Shown: positions 16,350 through 25,707, counted from the first letter of the stretch. The stretch is DNA of 64,000 nt from Micromonospora_G sp040676775 (GCF_040676775.1 NZ_JBFAPP010000007.1:310001-374000), one strand, 5' to 3'. Notes: generated by a model from the letters alone, not told the origin. Numbers and translations: made by a program.

Positions 16350-18011
16350 ATGACCGCACTCCCCCGGCGCCGTCTGCTCGCCGGAACCTCCGCAGCGGTG
16401 GGCGCCACCATGCTCGGCGGATCACCCACGGGCGCCGACCCCGCGGCAGAGTCCACACCCGAGCCGGTGACCGTACGGCCCGCTGACCCGCGCTACCCGG
16501 AACTCGTCACCGGCAACAACCAGCGGTGGGTCGCCCGCCCGGCGTACGTCGTGCTGCCGACCTCGACGGCGCAGGTGGTCGCGGCGGTCCAGGCCGCGGT
16601 CGACGCCGGCCGCCGAATCTCGGTACGCAGCGGGGGACACTGCTACGAGGACTTCGTCTACCACCGGGACGCCCAGGTGATCGTGGACCTGTCCGAGTTG
16701 CGCGACATCCACTACGAGCGGCGGTACGGGGCGTTCTCCGTCGCGCCGGGGGCGACCCTGCTCGAGGTGTACCGGACCCTGTTGCGCCGCTGGGGGGTGA
16801 CCATCCCAGGTGGTAGCTGCTACTCGGTCGGCGCCGGCGGGCACATCGTCGGCGGCGGATACGGTTTCCTCTCCCGCCGGCACGGGCTGACCGTGGACCA
16901 CCTGTACGGGGTCGAAGTGGTGGTCGTGGACGCCGCCGGCCGGGCCCGCAGTGTCGTCGCCACCCGGGACGACACCGACAACGACCTGTGGTGGGCGCAC
17001 ACGGGCGGCGGCGGTGGCAACTTCGGCATCGTCACCCGTTACCTGCTGCGCTCACCCGGGGCCAGCGGCACCAGCCCGGAGTCGGCGCTGCCCCGGCCGC
17101 CGAGCACCGTGCTGCTGCGCGCGACCGGGCTGGACTGGGCCGGTCTGGACGAGGAGCGGTTCGTCCGGCTGGTCGCCAACTACGGCCGCTGGCACGAGGC
17201 GAACAGCGCACCGGACTCGCCCGCAACGGCACTCAGCGCGGTGCTGGCGCTCAACCACCGCGCCGCGGGCGGCAACGCGCTGCTCGCCCAGGTCGACGGC
17301 GATGCCCGGGACGCGGCTGGGCTGCTGGACGGATTCTTCGCAGCCGTGCTCGACGGCGTACTGGACGGCGCCGCCCGCACCGGGGAGCCGACCACGCCGC
17401 TGGGCCACCTGGGCCCGATGCCGGCGCTGGCGCAACCCCGCCATTGGCCCTGGCTGCACGCGACCGCCTACCTGGGCACGAACACCCCGGCGCTGACCGA
17501 CCCGCTGCAACGTGGCGCGCACAAGGCGGCCTACCTGCGCCGGTCCCTGCCCGCAGGTGCGAGCCGGGTGCTGTTCCGGCAGCTCACCATGGCGGGACCG
17601 GCGAATCCCCGGGCCGGGGCGGTGCTGTTCTCCCACGGCGGCCGGGTGAACGCGGTGGCGCCCGCGGCGACCGCAGTCGCCCAGCGCGACTCGGTGCTCA
17701 AGCTGCTGGTGCAGTCGTTCTGGTCCGAGGCCGCCGACGACGAGCCCCAGCTCGGCTGGGTACGCGACACCTACCGGCAGCTCTTCGCGGACACCGGTGG
17801 TGTGCCGGTCCCCAACGAGCTGACCGATGGCTGCTACATCAACTACCCCGACGGGGACCTGGGCGACGAGCGCTGGAACGGTTCGGGCGTCGGCTGGCAG
17901 ACGCTCTACTACAAGGACAACTATCGCCGGTTGCAGCAGGTCAAGGCGCGTTGGGATCCGACGGACGTGTTCCGGCACGCCCAGTCCGTACGGTTGCCTG
18001 GCAGGGACTGA
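16350..18011 (+). CDS. Tat-exported BBE-like FAD-linked oxidase (copy 2)
   Basis: A 553-residue paralogue of the oxidase at 12991. The N-terminus LPRRRLLAGTSAAVG is a Tat-type signal. The PCMH domain has RSGGHCYEDFVYHRDAQV and PGGSCYSVGAGGHIVGGGYG, giving both the His and the Cys for bicovalent FAD. The C-terminus matches copy 1 closely (YYKDNYRRLQQVKARWDPTD). It is slightly longer, with an insert around residues 335-360 (TGEPTTPLGHLGPM region). The ATG at 16350 follows CCGGAGG. Two diverged copies in one cluster imply two different oxidations or a heteromeric pair; the substrates are unknown. Confidence 0.9.
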   Translation: MTALPRRRLLAGTSAAVGATMLGGSPTGADPAAESTPEPVTVRPADPRYPELVTGNNQRWVARPAYVVLPTSTAQVVAAVQAAVDAGRRISVRSGGHCYEDFVYHRDAQVIVDLSELRDIHYERRYGAFSVAPGATLLEVYRTLLRRWGVTIPGGSCYSVGAGGHIVGGGYGFLSRRHGLTVDHLYGVEVVVVDAAGRARSVVATRDDTDNDLWWAHTGGGGGNFGIVTRYLLRSPGASGTSPESALPRPPSTVLLRATGLDWAGLDEERFVRLVANYGRWHEANSAPDSPATALSAVLALNHRAAGGNALLAQVDGDARDAAGLLDGFFAAVLDGVLDGAARTGEPTTPLGHLGPMPALAQPRHWPWLHATAYLGTNTPALTDPLQRGAHKAAYLRRSLPAGASRVLFRQLTMAGPANPRAGAVLFSHGGRVNAVAPAATAVAQRDSVLKLLVQSFWSEAADDEPQLGWVRDTYRQLFADTGGVPVPNELTDGCYINYPDGDLGDERWNGSGVGWQTLYYKDNYRRLQQVKARWDPTDVFRHAQSVRLPGRD

Positions 18012-18042
18012 GCGGGTCGTCGACGGCACGGCCCGACAAAAA

Positions 18043-18060
18043 ATCACGAAAGCACGTGAT
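18043..18060. promoter_or_regulatory. Cluster operator copy 3: ATCACG-AAAGCA-CGTGAT
   Basis: A third exact copy of the half-sites, between the second FAD oxidase stop and the SDR start (86 nt upstream of the latter). The preceding ACAAAAA run makes the local DNA unusually A-rich. The position suggests the SDR has its own regulated promoter. Confidence 0.8.
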
Positions 18061-18146
18061 GCCGTCAAACGGCGCCGTCACGAGGATCGTGGAGGGCCGC
18101 GATCCTCGGCGAGACGCGGCCGACAGTCACCGACAGAGGAGATCGA

Positions 18147-18881
18147 ATGGGTGTTCAGGGCAAGGCCGCGATCGTCACCGGCGCCTCGCGTGGGATAGGC
18201 CGGGCCGTGGCCGAGCGGCTGGGCCGGGACGGTGCCAAGGTCGTCGTGCACTACCAGCGCAACAAGGACGCGGCCGAGCAGGTCGTGAGCACCATCGTGC
18301 AGTCCGGCGGCGAGGCCGTCTCGGTGGCCGGCGACATCGCGGTGGCCGCCGACATCCGGGCGCTCTACGAGGTGGCCCTCACGCAGTTCGGCGCCGTCGA
18401 CATCGTCGTGAACAACGCCGGCACGGTGGTCGGCGGCCCGGTCGAATACATCTCCGAGGAGGACTTCGACCGGGTGGTCGCGGTCAACCTGCGCAGCGTG
18501 TTCGTGTCCGCGCAGGAGGCCGCCAAGCACCTCTCCGACGGTGGTCGCATCATCAACATCTCGGCACGTACGCCGGTAGCGGCGGTGGCGATGCTCGGTG
18601 TGTACGCCGCCACCAAGGCCGGGGTGGATGTATTGACCCAGTCGCTGGCTCACCAGTTCGGCCCGCGCGGGATCACCGTCAACGCGGTCGCCCCCGGACC
18701 GACGGACACCGACCTGCTGGCGCCGGACGCGCGGGCCAACCTCGACGCGATCATCGGCCAGACGCCGCTGCGCCGCCTGGGCCAGCCGGCCGACGTGGCC
18801 TCCGTGGTCGCCTTCCTGGCCGGCCCGGATGCTGCCTGGGTGACCGGGCAGACCATCCACGCCGACGGCGGGATCCTCTGA
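18147..18881 (+). CDS. SDR-family oxidoreductase, FabG-like
   Basis: A 244-residue classical short-chain dehydrogenase with TGASRGIG at residues 11-18, NNAG, catalytic Tyr/Lys in YAATKAG and a C-terminal ADGGIL. The VVVHYQRNKDAAEQV segment after strand 2 suggests NADP(H) preference. It probably reduces a ketone or quinone-like intermediate, or oxidises an alcohol, of the cluster product. The ATG follows GAGGAG. Unlike the SDR at 271 it lacks EntA-type signatures, so the two are not functional duplicates. Confidence 0.85.
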   Translation: MGVQGKAAIVTGASRGIGRAVAERLGRDGAKVVVHYQRNKDAAEQVVSTIVQSGGEAVSVAGDIAVAADIRALYEVALTQFGAVDIVVNNAGTVVGGPVEYISEEDFDRVVAVNLRSVFVSAQEAAKHLSDGGRIINISARTPVAAVAMLGVYAATKAGVDVLTQSLAHQFGPRGITVNAVAPGPTDTDLLAPDARANLDAIIGQTPLRRLGQPADVASVVAFLAGPDAAWVTGQTIHADGGIL

Positions 18882-18904
18882 CGTCCGATCGTCCCGAGCT
18901 GCGC

Positions 18905-18938
18905 GGGTACCGGGTGTGGAGTCCCACACCCGGTGCCC
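18905..18938. terminator. Strong hairpin terminator after the SDR
   Basis: A perfect 11-bp inverted repeat (ACCGGGTGTGG / CCACACCCGGT, loop AGTC) is extended to about 15 bp by GGG/CCC and one G-U pair. It begins 24 nt after the SDR stop and separates it from the LuxR regulator. Confidence 0.85.
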
Positions 18939-19123
18939 GGTCGTCGTGACTCCACTCCCGACCTGCGCCGGGACTGCACTGACCCGCTCGCCGACGATCG
19001 TGACGACCAGCAAGGTATAGGCTGCAAGCGGTGATGAGGACGATCGTCCGTTGATCCGTTCCCGGCCGCGCGACGGTGTCACCTTCCCGTGCCGGCGAGC
19101 GATCGAGCCGAGGAGGCGGCAGG

Positions 19124-21940
19124 ATGCCACGCCAGTTCCCGCTCGTGGGACGGGACGAGACGATGGCGGTGCTGGACAGCGCCGTGGCGGCCGTCGCGCA
19201 GGGGTCCGGCGGATGCGTGGTCATCGAGGGCTCCGCTGGGATCGGCAAGTCCCGCGTACTGGCGGCTGCCACGGCGCGGGCCGATGCCCTGGGTGTCGGT
19301 GTCGCCGCCGGGCGGGCCACCGAGCTCGACCGGGTGGCGCCGCTGACCACCTTCCTCGCGGCCCTGCGCGGTTCGACGCCGCAGGTGCTCGACGAGGCGC
19401 AGCTGGCCGACCTGATGCGACACCAGGATGCAAAGTTCTGGCTTGTCGATCGGCTGTGCGAGTTCGTCGAGAGTTACTGCCGTGACCGCAGCCTGGTCAT
19501 CACCCTGGACGACGCGCAGTGGCTGGACGAACTCACCTCCCTGGCGCTGCGCGTGATGGTGCCCGCGCTGTCCTCCGCGCCGCTGCTCTGGCTGCTCACC
19601 CGCCGCTACCCGGCCGGCCGCTCACCCGCCGACGACACCGTGGAGTGGCTGGTCGGCGAGGGGGCACAACGGCTGGCGCTCGGCCCGCTAGACCCGGAAG
19701 CCACCGCGCAACTCTGTGCCAACGTGCTCGGCGGCCGACCCGGACCGGGCCTGCTCGCCCTCGCCGACGGGGGCGGCGGCAACCCGTTCCTCCTGGAGGA
19801 ACTGCTGACCACACTCCAGTCGGCCGATCGGATCAGACACGTCGGCGGCCTCGCCGAGATCTCCGGCGACGGGCTGCCGAGCAGTTTCGTGACCGCCGTG
19901 GACCGCCGCCTCGGGGAACTCCCGGTCGAGCTGCGACGGCTACTGGAAGCCGGGTCGGTGCTCGGCCGCCCGTTCACCCTGCACGAAGTGGCGGGCCTGC
20001 TGGCCCAGCCAACCGCCGAGTTGCTCGACGCCACCCGGACGGCGGTGGAGAGCGAGACGCTGGTGGACGACGGCGACACGCTGTGGTTCCGGCACAGTCT
20101 GATCCGTGAGGCAATTTACGACGGGCTGCCCGGCGCGGCCCGTAAGGCGCTACACCGGGACGCGGCGACCGTCCTGCGGGCCGAAGGGCGACCGTCGCCC
20201 GAGGTCGCCGCGCACTTCGTCAGCGGGGCGCAGCAGGTCGGTCCGCAGGCAATGGAGATCCTCCGGGAGGCGCTGGACGAGGTCGCACACTCCACGCCCG
20301 GGGCCGCCGCCGACCTCATCCTGCGTACGCTCGACCTGCTGACCGAGCAGGACCCGGCCCGGCTACGGCTGATCGCCGACGCCATCCGCCTGCTCGCGTC
20401 CGCCGGCCGGCTGGCCGAGGCACAGCGGCTCGGCGACGTGTACCTCGGGTGTGAACTGCCCACCCCGGACGAGGCGGCGATCCGGCTCGGGCTCGCCGAG
20501 GCGCTCAAGCACGCGGGCCAGAACCGCGAGGTAGTGGGCTACACCTCGCGCGCCCTCGCTCAGCAGGGGGTGCCGACCCGGGACTACGCCAACCTGCTCG
20601 CCGTGCAGGCGCACGCGTTGCTGCAACTCGACGACCTGACCGGCGCCCGGGACAGCGCCACCCGCGCGGTCGAGCTGGGTGAGCTGAGCGGCAACCATCC
20701 GGCCATGGTGTCCGGCGGCGCCGCGCAGAGCGCGGTCGCGTACGCCCGCGGTGACCTGGACCTGGCACTGCGCTACGCCGACGACGCGGTGGTGCTGACC
20801 AACCGGGTGCACGGCGAGGCACAGCACCGCCACCCCCGACTCTGGCTGGGTCTGGCCCTGGCCTCGCTCGACCAGACCGAGCAGGCCGCCGAGGTGTACG
20901 CAGCCGACCGGCGCATATCCAACCAGCTCGGCACGGTCTGGTCCCACCCGCTGTCGCACCTGTTCCGGGCGGACCTGCTGGTCTCCACCGGGCAGCTCGC
21001 CGACGCGGAAGCGGAGGCCGAGGCCGGGCTGCTGGCCGCCGAGCAACTGGGCGCCACCGCGTGCGCGCCCGCGCTGCTGGCCACCCTCGCCCACCTCGCC
21101 GTACGCCGGGAGGACCAACCGGCAGCCCGCCGTTACCTGCGCCGGGTCCAGCAGCGCCTGGACTCCGGGGTGAGTGCGACGCCGGAGGAGGTGCGCTGGG
21201 AACTCGCCCTCTATCAGGATGCGGAGGGGTCGCCGGCGACTGCTTTCGAGACCCTCAAGGGCATCTATCCGGCCTTGCTGGATCGGCCGTACCTGCTGGT
21301 GCAGGAGCCGTCGGCGGCCCCGCATCTGATCCGGCTGGCGCTCGCCGTCGCCGCGCGGGACGATGCAGAGGTGGTGGTCGACGCGATCCGGCGGCTGGCC
21401 GACCGCAACCCGTCGGTCTGTTCCCTGGCTGGTGCCGCGCTGCACGCCGAGGGCCTGTTCGGCGAGGACCTGGACACTCTGCGCGCGGCGGTGGCCGCGT
21501 ACCGGGCGAGTCCCAGGCCGCTGGCCCGCGCGTCGGCGCTGGAGGACCTGGGCCGCGCCGAGCAGGCCCGGGGCAACGGGGACGCCGCCGCGCAGTCGAT
21601 GGAGCAGGCCCTGACGCTGTACGCCGACGCGGGTGCCCGCCGGGATGCCAAACGGGCAAGGACCCGGCTGTACGCGATGACGGCCCGCCGTACCTCCGGG
21701 CGCGGTTCGCGGCGGCCGAAGACCGGGTGGGCCAGTCTGACCCAGTCGGAGCTGCGGGTGGTCCGTCTGGTGGCGAAGGGCCTCACAAACCGGGAGATCG
21801 GTACGCGGCTTTTCCTGTCCCGGCACACGGTGGACAGCCACGTGCGGCACGCCTTCGGCAAACTCCAGTTGTCCAGCCGGGTCGAGCTGACCCGGGTGGT
21901 GATGACGAACAGCCCCGACACCGACGAGCCGGACTTCTGA
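19124..21940 (+). CDS. LAL-type LuxR transcriptional activator (AAA ATPase + HTH)
   Basis: A 938-residue large ATP-binding regulator of the LuxR family. Walker A is GSAGIGKS at residues 36-43 and Walker B lies in LVITLDDAQWLD. The middle is helical repeat/TPR-like sequence, and the last 60 residues form a LuxR HTH (LTNREIGTRLFLSRHTVDSHV). LAL proteins commonly activate antibiotic clusters. The ATG at 19124 follows GAGGAGGCGGCAGG. Upstream is a 12-bp palindrome GGACGATCGTCC at 19038-19049. The gene converges on the exporter gene with no base between the two stop codons. Whether it binds the ATCACG-N6-CGTGAT sites is unknown. Confidence 0.92.
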   Translation: MPRQFPLVGRDETMAVLDSAVAAVAQGSGGCVVIEGSAGIGKSRVLAAATARADALGVGVAAGRATELDRVAPLTTFLAALRGSTPQVLDEAQLADLMRHQDAKFWLVDRLCEFVESYCRDRSLVITLDDAQWLDELTSLALRVMVPALSSAPLLWLLTRRYPAGRSPADDTVEWLVGEGAQRLALGPLDPEATAQLCANVLGGRPGPGLLALADGGGGNPFLLEELLTTLQSADRIRHVGGLAEISGDGLPSSFVTAVDRRLGELPVELRRLLEAGSVLGRPFTLHEVAGLLAQPTAELLDATRTAVESETLVDDGDTLWFRHSLIREAIYDGLPGAARKALHRDAATVLRAEGRPSPEVAAHFVSGAQQVGPQAMEILREALDEVAHSTPGAAADLILRTLDLLTEQDPARLRLIADAIRLLASAGRLAEAQRLGDVYLGCELPTPDEAAIRLGLAEALKHAGQNREVVGYTSRALAQQGVPTRDYANLLAVQAHALLQLDDLTGARDSATRAVELGELSGNHPAMVSGGAAQSAVAYARGDLDLALRYADDAVVLTNRVHGEAQHRHPRLWLGLALASLDQTEQAAEVYAADRRISNQLGTVWSHPLSHLFRADLLVSTGQLADAEAEAEAGLLAAEQLGATACAPALLATLAHLAVRREDQPAARRYLRRVQQRLDSGVSATPEEVRWELALYQDAEGSPATAFETLKGIYPALLDRPYLLVQEPSAAPHLIRLALAVAARDDAEVVVDAIRRLADRNPSVCSLAGAALHAEGLFGEDLDTLRAAVAAYRASPRPLARASALEDLGRAEQARGNGDAAAQSMEQALTLYADAGARRDAKRARTRLYAMTARRTSGRGSRRPKTGWASLTQSELRVVRLVAKGLTNREIGTRLFLSRHTVDSHVRHAFGKLQLSSRVELTRVVMTNSPDTDEPDF

Positions 21941-23392
21941 TCACACCCGGTCCGGCGCTGTCCCCGCTGGGTGACGCGCCACGATGAAGCGGGTGAGCAC
22001 GGCGCCGAGTAGTGCGGCGCCGAGCGCGCAGGTCAGCGCCCAGGAGTAGCCGGAAACCAGGGCGTCGGTACGGTCCAGCCGGTCGGTCACGGCGGCGGTA
22101 CGGCTGTCCGCGACGACCGCCAGGATCGCGAGCCCGAGCGCCCCTCCGGCCTGGTACGTGGTGGTCGCGAGGCCGGAGGCGGCACCGGCGATCGGCCCGC
22201 TGACGCCCATTGTGCAGACCACGAAGGACGACACGATCGACATACCGACGCCGAAGGCCCAGACGGCGGCGGGCACCGCGAACGCGATCGTGACCGGCCG
22301 CTCGTCGCTGATCAGCACGGCCCACAGGCCCAGGGCCAGCGCCTGGACCACCAGCCCGGCGGCGAGCACGTTCGGCGGGCCGAACCGGAGCAGCCTCGGC
22401 GCCGCTTGGGTGCCGGCGAGCATGGCCAACGGTACCGGCAGGGTGACGAACGCTGCCTCCATGGCGCTGTAACCGCGTACCTGCTGGAGGAACAGGGCGA
22501 CGAAGAACAGGGTGGCGATCAGTACGGCGCCGACCAACGAGAAGATCATGTTTCCGACGACGACGTTGCGTCGTGCGAACAGCTCGGTTGGCAGCAACGG
22601 GGCGGCGCCCCGGAGTTGACGAAGCACGAACGTGACGAGCAACGCGCCCGCAAGGGTGAACTCGGTGAGGGTGACCACGGAGGTCCACCCCTGCGCGCTG
22701 CCCCGGAGCACGGCGAGGATGAGCAGGATCAGTCCACCGGTGACGGCGACCGCGCCGAGGATGTCGAGGCGTCCCTGCCGCCCCGGCTCGGTGCGCGGCA
22801 GCAGGCGGAGCGCGGCGACCAGCACGACGAGGCAGATCGGTAGGTTGATCAGGAAGATTCCCTGCCAGGCGACGCTGGTGAGCAGCCCCCCGAGGACCAG
22901 TCCGACCGGGGCGGCGAGGCCGGCCATACCGCTGAAGATGCCCAGCGCCCGGTTCCGCTCGGCGCCCTCCGGGAAGATGTCGGTGATCAGTGCCAGCGCC
23001 GCCGGAGTCACCACGGCCGCACCCAGCCCCTGGAGGAGCCGGCCGGTCACCAGTTGCCACGGCGTCACCGACAGCGCGCAGGCCAGGGAGAAGACCGCGA
23101 ACAGGACAACCCCGGCGACGAACAGCCGCCGCCGGCCGACGATGTCGGTCGCGCGACCGGCCAGCAGCATGAACCCGGCGAAGCCCACGATGTAGGCATC
23201 GATGACCCAGGCGATCGTGGTGGGTGAGAAGTCGAGATCCGACCCGATGCTCGGCAGCGCCACGTTCACCGCGGATGCGTCGATCACGGAGATGAACTCG
23301 ATCAGGGCGAGAATCCAGAAGATCATCCACGGACTGCGCCGGCCGGAGCCCGGCGCTCCGGGTTTGTACGATCCGGCCTCGACAGCACTCAT
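21941..23392 (-). CDS. MFS drug exporter, DHA2 (EmrB/QacA) 14-TM family
   Basis: A 483-residue membrane protein. Features are the first helix with DASAVNVALPSIG, motif A-like GRATDIVGRRRLF and a motif C-like GLAAPVGLVLGGLLT. About 14 hydrophobic segments are visible, the DHA2 pattern. It is the likely self-resistance and export pump for the cluster product. ATG at 23392 is the best-placed start, though its ribosome site is weak; in-frame ATGs at 23452 and 23479 would lengthen it. It lies 86 nt from cluster operator copy 4, divergent from the AtaL-like gene, implying shared regulation. Confidence 0.9.
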   Translation of the reverse strand: MSAVEAGSYKPGAPGSGRRSPWMIFWILALIEFISVIDASAVNVALPSIGSDLDFSPTTIAWVIDAYIVGFAGFMLLAGRATDIVGRRRLFVAGVVLFAVFSLACALSVTPWQLVTGRLLQGLGAAVVTPAALALITDIFPEGAERNRALGIFSGMAGLAAPVGLVLGGLLTSVAWQGIFLINLPICLVVLVAALRLLPRTEPGRQGRLDILGAVAVTGGLILLILAVLRGSAQGWTSVVTLTEFTLAGALLVTFVLRQLRGAAPLLPTELFARRNVVVGNMIFSLVGAVLIATLFFVALFLQQVRGYSAMEAAFVTLPVPLAMLAGTQAAPRLLRFGPPNVLAAGLVVQALALGLWAVLISDERPVTIAFAVPAAVWAFGVGMSIVSSFVVCTMGVSGPIAGAASGLATTTYQAGGALGLAILAVVADSRTAAVTDRLDRTDALVSGYSWALTCALGAALLGAVLTRFIVARHPAGTAPDRV

Positions 23393-23477
23393 AACCGCAG
23401 ACCGCTTTCCGGCTCGCTTACCCGCAAGGTCGACGGTGGCCGACGCCCCCATCGTCGCGATCCGCGCGTAGCGCGCC

Positions 23478-23495
23478 ATCACGCGTTGTCGTGAT
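23478..23495. promoter_or_regulatory. Cluster operator copy 4: ATCACG-CGTTGT-CGTGAT
   Basis: The fourth exact copy of the half-sites, between the divergent exporter (start 23392) and AtaL-like gene (start 23630). It marks the right edge of the putative regulon. Confidence 0.8.
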
Positions 23496-23629
23496 ATCGC
23501 CCGACCTCTGCGAACCGGGGGGTGCACAGATCCCGGGAACACGGGATGTCCCGGGCCGGGCCGACACGAGAACCTGCTAGCCGGGGACTTCTCCCGTGCC
23601 GGCCGACGCGTACGACCTCACCGGAAGGA

Positions 23630-24109
23630 ATGACGTTGATAAATTTCACGCATACCGTTCTCGTCAACGACGACGACGACCTCCCGGAGATCAAGGCCGA
23701 TCAGTTGTGGACCATCCTGGAGTACAAGTCGCGCAACCCGGTGCTGTTCGTCCCGTCGATCACGAAGTCCGAGGTGATCGACGATGCCGGCGACCAGTTC
23801 GTCCGCCGCATCGTGGTCCGGGGAGCCATCACCGTACGGGAGCGGGTGCTGCTCGAACCGCACCGCCGGATCGTCTTCGAGCAGTTGGACAGCCCCTACC
23901 TGACGACGATCGTCAACGAGATGGGTGAGGACGACCGGGGCAGGCTCACCTTCACGTTGATCGCCACGCTGTCGGCCCCAGGGATCGAACGAAGCCGGCG
24001 GGAGAGTGGCTTCGTCGCCGAGAACGAGGCCGTCTTCTTCGACACGGCCCGCGCCACCGTCAACTCGATCCGGTTGTACGCCGCGGCCCACCAGCCCGAG
24101 CTGGCGTAG
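23630..24109 (+). CDS. AtaL-like SRPBCC-fold protein (DUF1857 type)
   Basis: A 159-residue protein whose pattern (HTVLVN near the N-terminus, ADQLWTILEYKSRNPVLFVPSI, then alternating beta-strands such as RRIVFEQLDSPYLTTIV) fits the AtaL/DUF1857 branch of START/SRPBCC proteins. These have a hydrophobic cavity and act as ligand binders or cyclase-like helpers; members are best known from fungal gene clusters. The ATG at 23630 directly abuts GGAAGGA, so the in-frame TTG at 23636, better spaced, may be the true start. It shares the promoter region and operator copy 4 with the exporter. A role in folding, cyclising or carrying the cluster product is inferred. Confidence 0.7.
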   Translation: MTLINFTHTVLVNDDDDLPEIKADQLWTILEYKSRNPVLFVPSITKSEVIDDAGDQFVRRIVVRGAITVRERVLLEPHRRIVFEQLDSPYLTTIVNEMGEDDRGRLTFTLIATLSAPGIERSRRESGFVAENEAVFFDTARATVNSIRLYAAAHQPELA

Positions 24110-24374
24110 CGTCGCCGGTGCCGTTCGCGGGGCCGATAGTTGCACGTGGGACCGCTCCCCGCTCCTCCCCCATCGGGCACTCCTCCCCTCGAACCGCTTC
24201 ACGCCCGACACGGGCACCCGTGCGTTCCCCGAAGACGGGCACCCACACCTGGAATCGGGGACCGGATCGGCGGCGGCGCGGGTCCCGCTGGCCGCCATGG
24301 GCAGGCGAAACGGCCATGTGACGCACCGCTCCGTGTGCACCGTGAGCGGGCCCGCGGGTTGGGAGACTGCGCAG

Positions 24375-25679
24375 GTGAAGGCTATCGGCGGCGCCTGGTG
24401 GCGGTGGCGGTTCACCCCGCTGTCCGAGGGCACCAAAGTCACCCGGCTGGAGCTCTTCTTCGACCTGGTGTTCGTCTACGCGTTCTTCAACATGGCCCGG
24501 TCGACCTCGGAGGACTTCAACCTCGACGGACTACTACGCGGACTCCTGGTCCTGTCCCTGCTCTGGTGGTGCTGGTGCTCCTACGTCATGACCGGCAACA
24601 GCGTCCGAACCGATGCCGGCATCATGCCCGTTGTCCTGTTCGCCGCCATGGCCGTCATCTTCGTCGCCAGCCTGGCCATCCCCCAGTCCTTCACCACCGA
24701 GAGACCCGGGACGCTGTCCGCCCCACTGGTCTTCGCCATCTGCTACTTCCTCGTCCGTGCCCTACACCTGTCGATCTTCTGGTACGCCGCGCACAACAAC
24801 CCGCTGCTGCGACACCAGCTCCTCCGGATCACCGTGCCCACGCTCGTTGCCACGCTCCTGCTGGTCGCCGCCGCCCTGCTGCCACAGCAGCTGGTCGACC
24901 AGCCGCACCGGTTCGACGCCCGGGTCGCGCTGTGGTCTCTTGCCGTGATCATCGAGTACGCGACCAGCTTCGCCGTCGGCTTCCGAGGGTTCGACATCCC
25001 CTCGGCCGCGCACTGCGCCGAGCGGTACGCGCTGATCACCACTATCGCCTTCGGCGAAGCGATCATTTCGGTAGGAACCGGAGCCCGAGAGGTCGGCCCC
25101 TCGATCACCTGGCCGCTGATCGGCGCGGCGGTCCTCGGCATCGTGCTCACCGCGTGCCTCTGGTGGGCCTACTTCGACCTCATCGCCCTCGCCGCGGAAC
25201 AGGTCCTGCGTGAACTCCACGGGCCTGCCCGCGTCGCCCTCGCCCGTGACGCCTACAACTACCTCCACCTACCCATGATCGCCGGCATCATCATGCTCTC
25301 CCTCGGCGCCGAGAAACTCCTCCGCGCGACGGGCAAGCCCGCCACCATGCACCAGCCGCTCCACGGTCTGGCCCTCTACCTGCTCTACGGCGGGACGATC
25401 CTCTTCCTGCTCGGACACCTGTGCTTCCAGCTACGCGCGCTGCGGACGGTCTCGTGGACCCGGGTCACCACCATCGTGCTACTGGCGGGCCTCATACCGC
25501 TGGCCGGGCACATGCCCGGACTCGGCGCTCTCGCCCTACTGACCGCGGTCGGTCTCGCGCTCACCATCACCGAACTCGTCATCTTCGCCGGCCCCCGACG
25601 AGCCCTACGAGCCGCAGTCCACCAAGAGGCTGTCAGCCACGCTGCCCGCGAGACCGAGTGGCGCCGCCAACACCGGTGA
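24375..25679 (+). CDS. Low-temperature-requirement A (LtrA) family membrane protein
   Basis: A 434-residue integral membrane protein. The signature LSEGTKVTRLELFFDLVFVYAF near residue 20 defines LtrA (PF06772). About ten to twelve hydrophobic helices follow, including AERYALITTIAFGEAIISVG with the conserved acidic GEAI. The biochemical function of LtrA proteins is not established. GTG at 24375 with GGGAG upstream is preferred because it places the family signature at the usual position. It follows the AtaL-like gene by 265 nt and may lie just outside the cluster. Confidence 0.85.
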   Translation: MKAIGGAWWRWRFTPLSEGTKVTRLELFFDLVFVYAFFNMARSTSEDFNLDGLLRGLLVLSLLWWCWCSYVMTGNSVRTDAGIMPVVLFAAMAVIFVASLAIPQSFTTERPGTLSAPLVFAICYFLVRALHLSIFWYAAHNNPLLRHQLLRITVPTLVATLLLVAAALLPQQLVDQPHRFDARVALWSLAVIIEYATSFAVGFRGFDIPSAAHCAERYALITTIAFGEAIISVGTGAREVGPSITWPLIGAAVLGIVLTACLWWAYFDLIALAAEQVLRELHGPARVALARDAYNYLHLPMIAGIIMLSLGAEKLLRATGKPATMHQPLHGLALYLLYGGTILFLLGHLCFQLRALRTVSWTRVTTIVLLAGLIPLAGHMPGLGALALLTAVGLALTITELVIFAGPRRALRAAVHQEAVSHAARETEWRRQHR

Positions 25680-25707
25680 CTCAACAGCCTCGAACCGCAC
25701 CCGGCCC

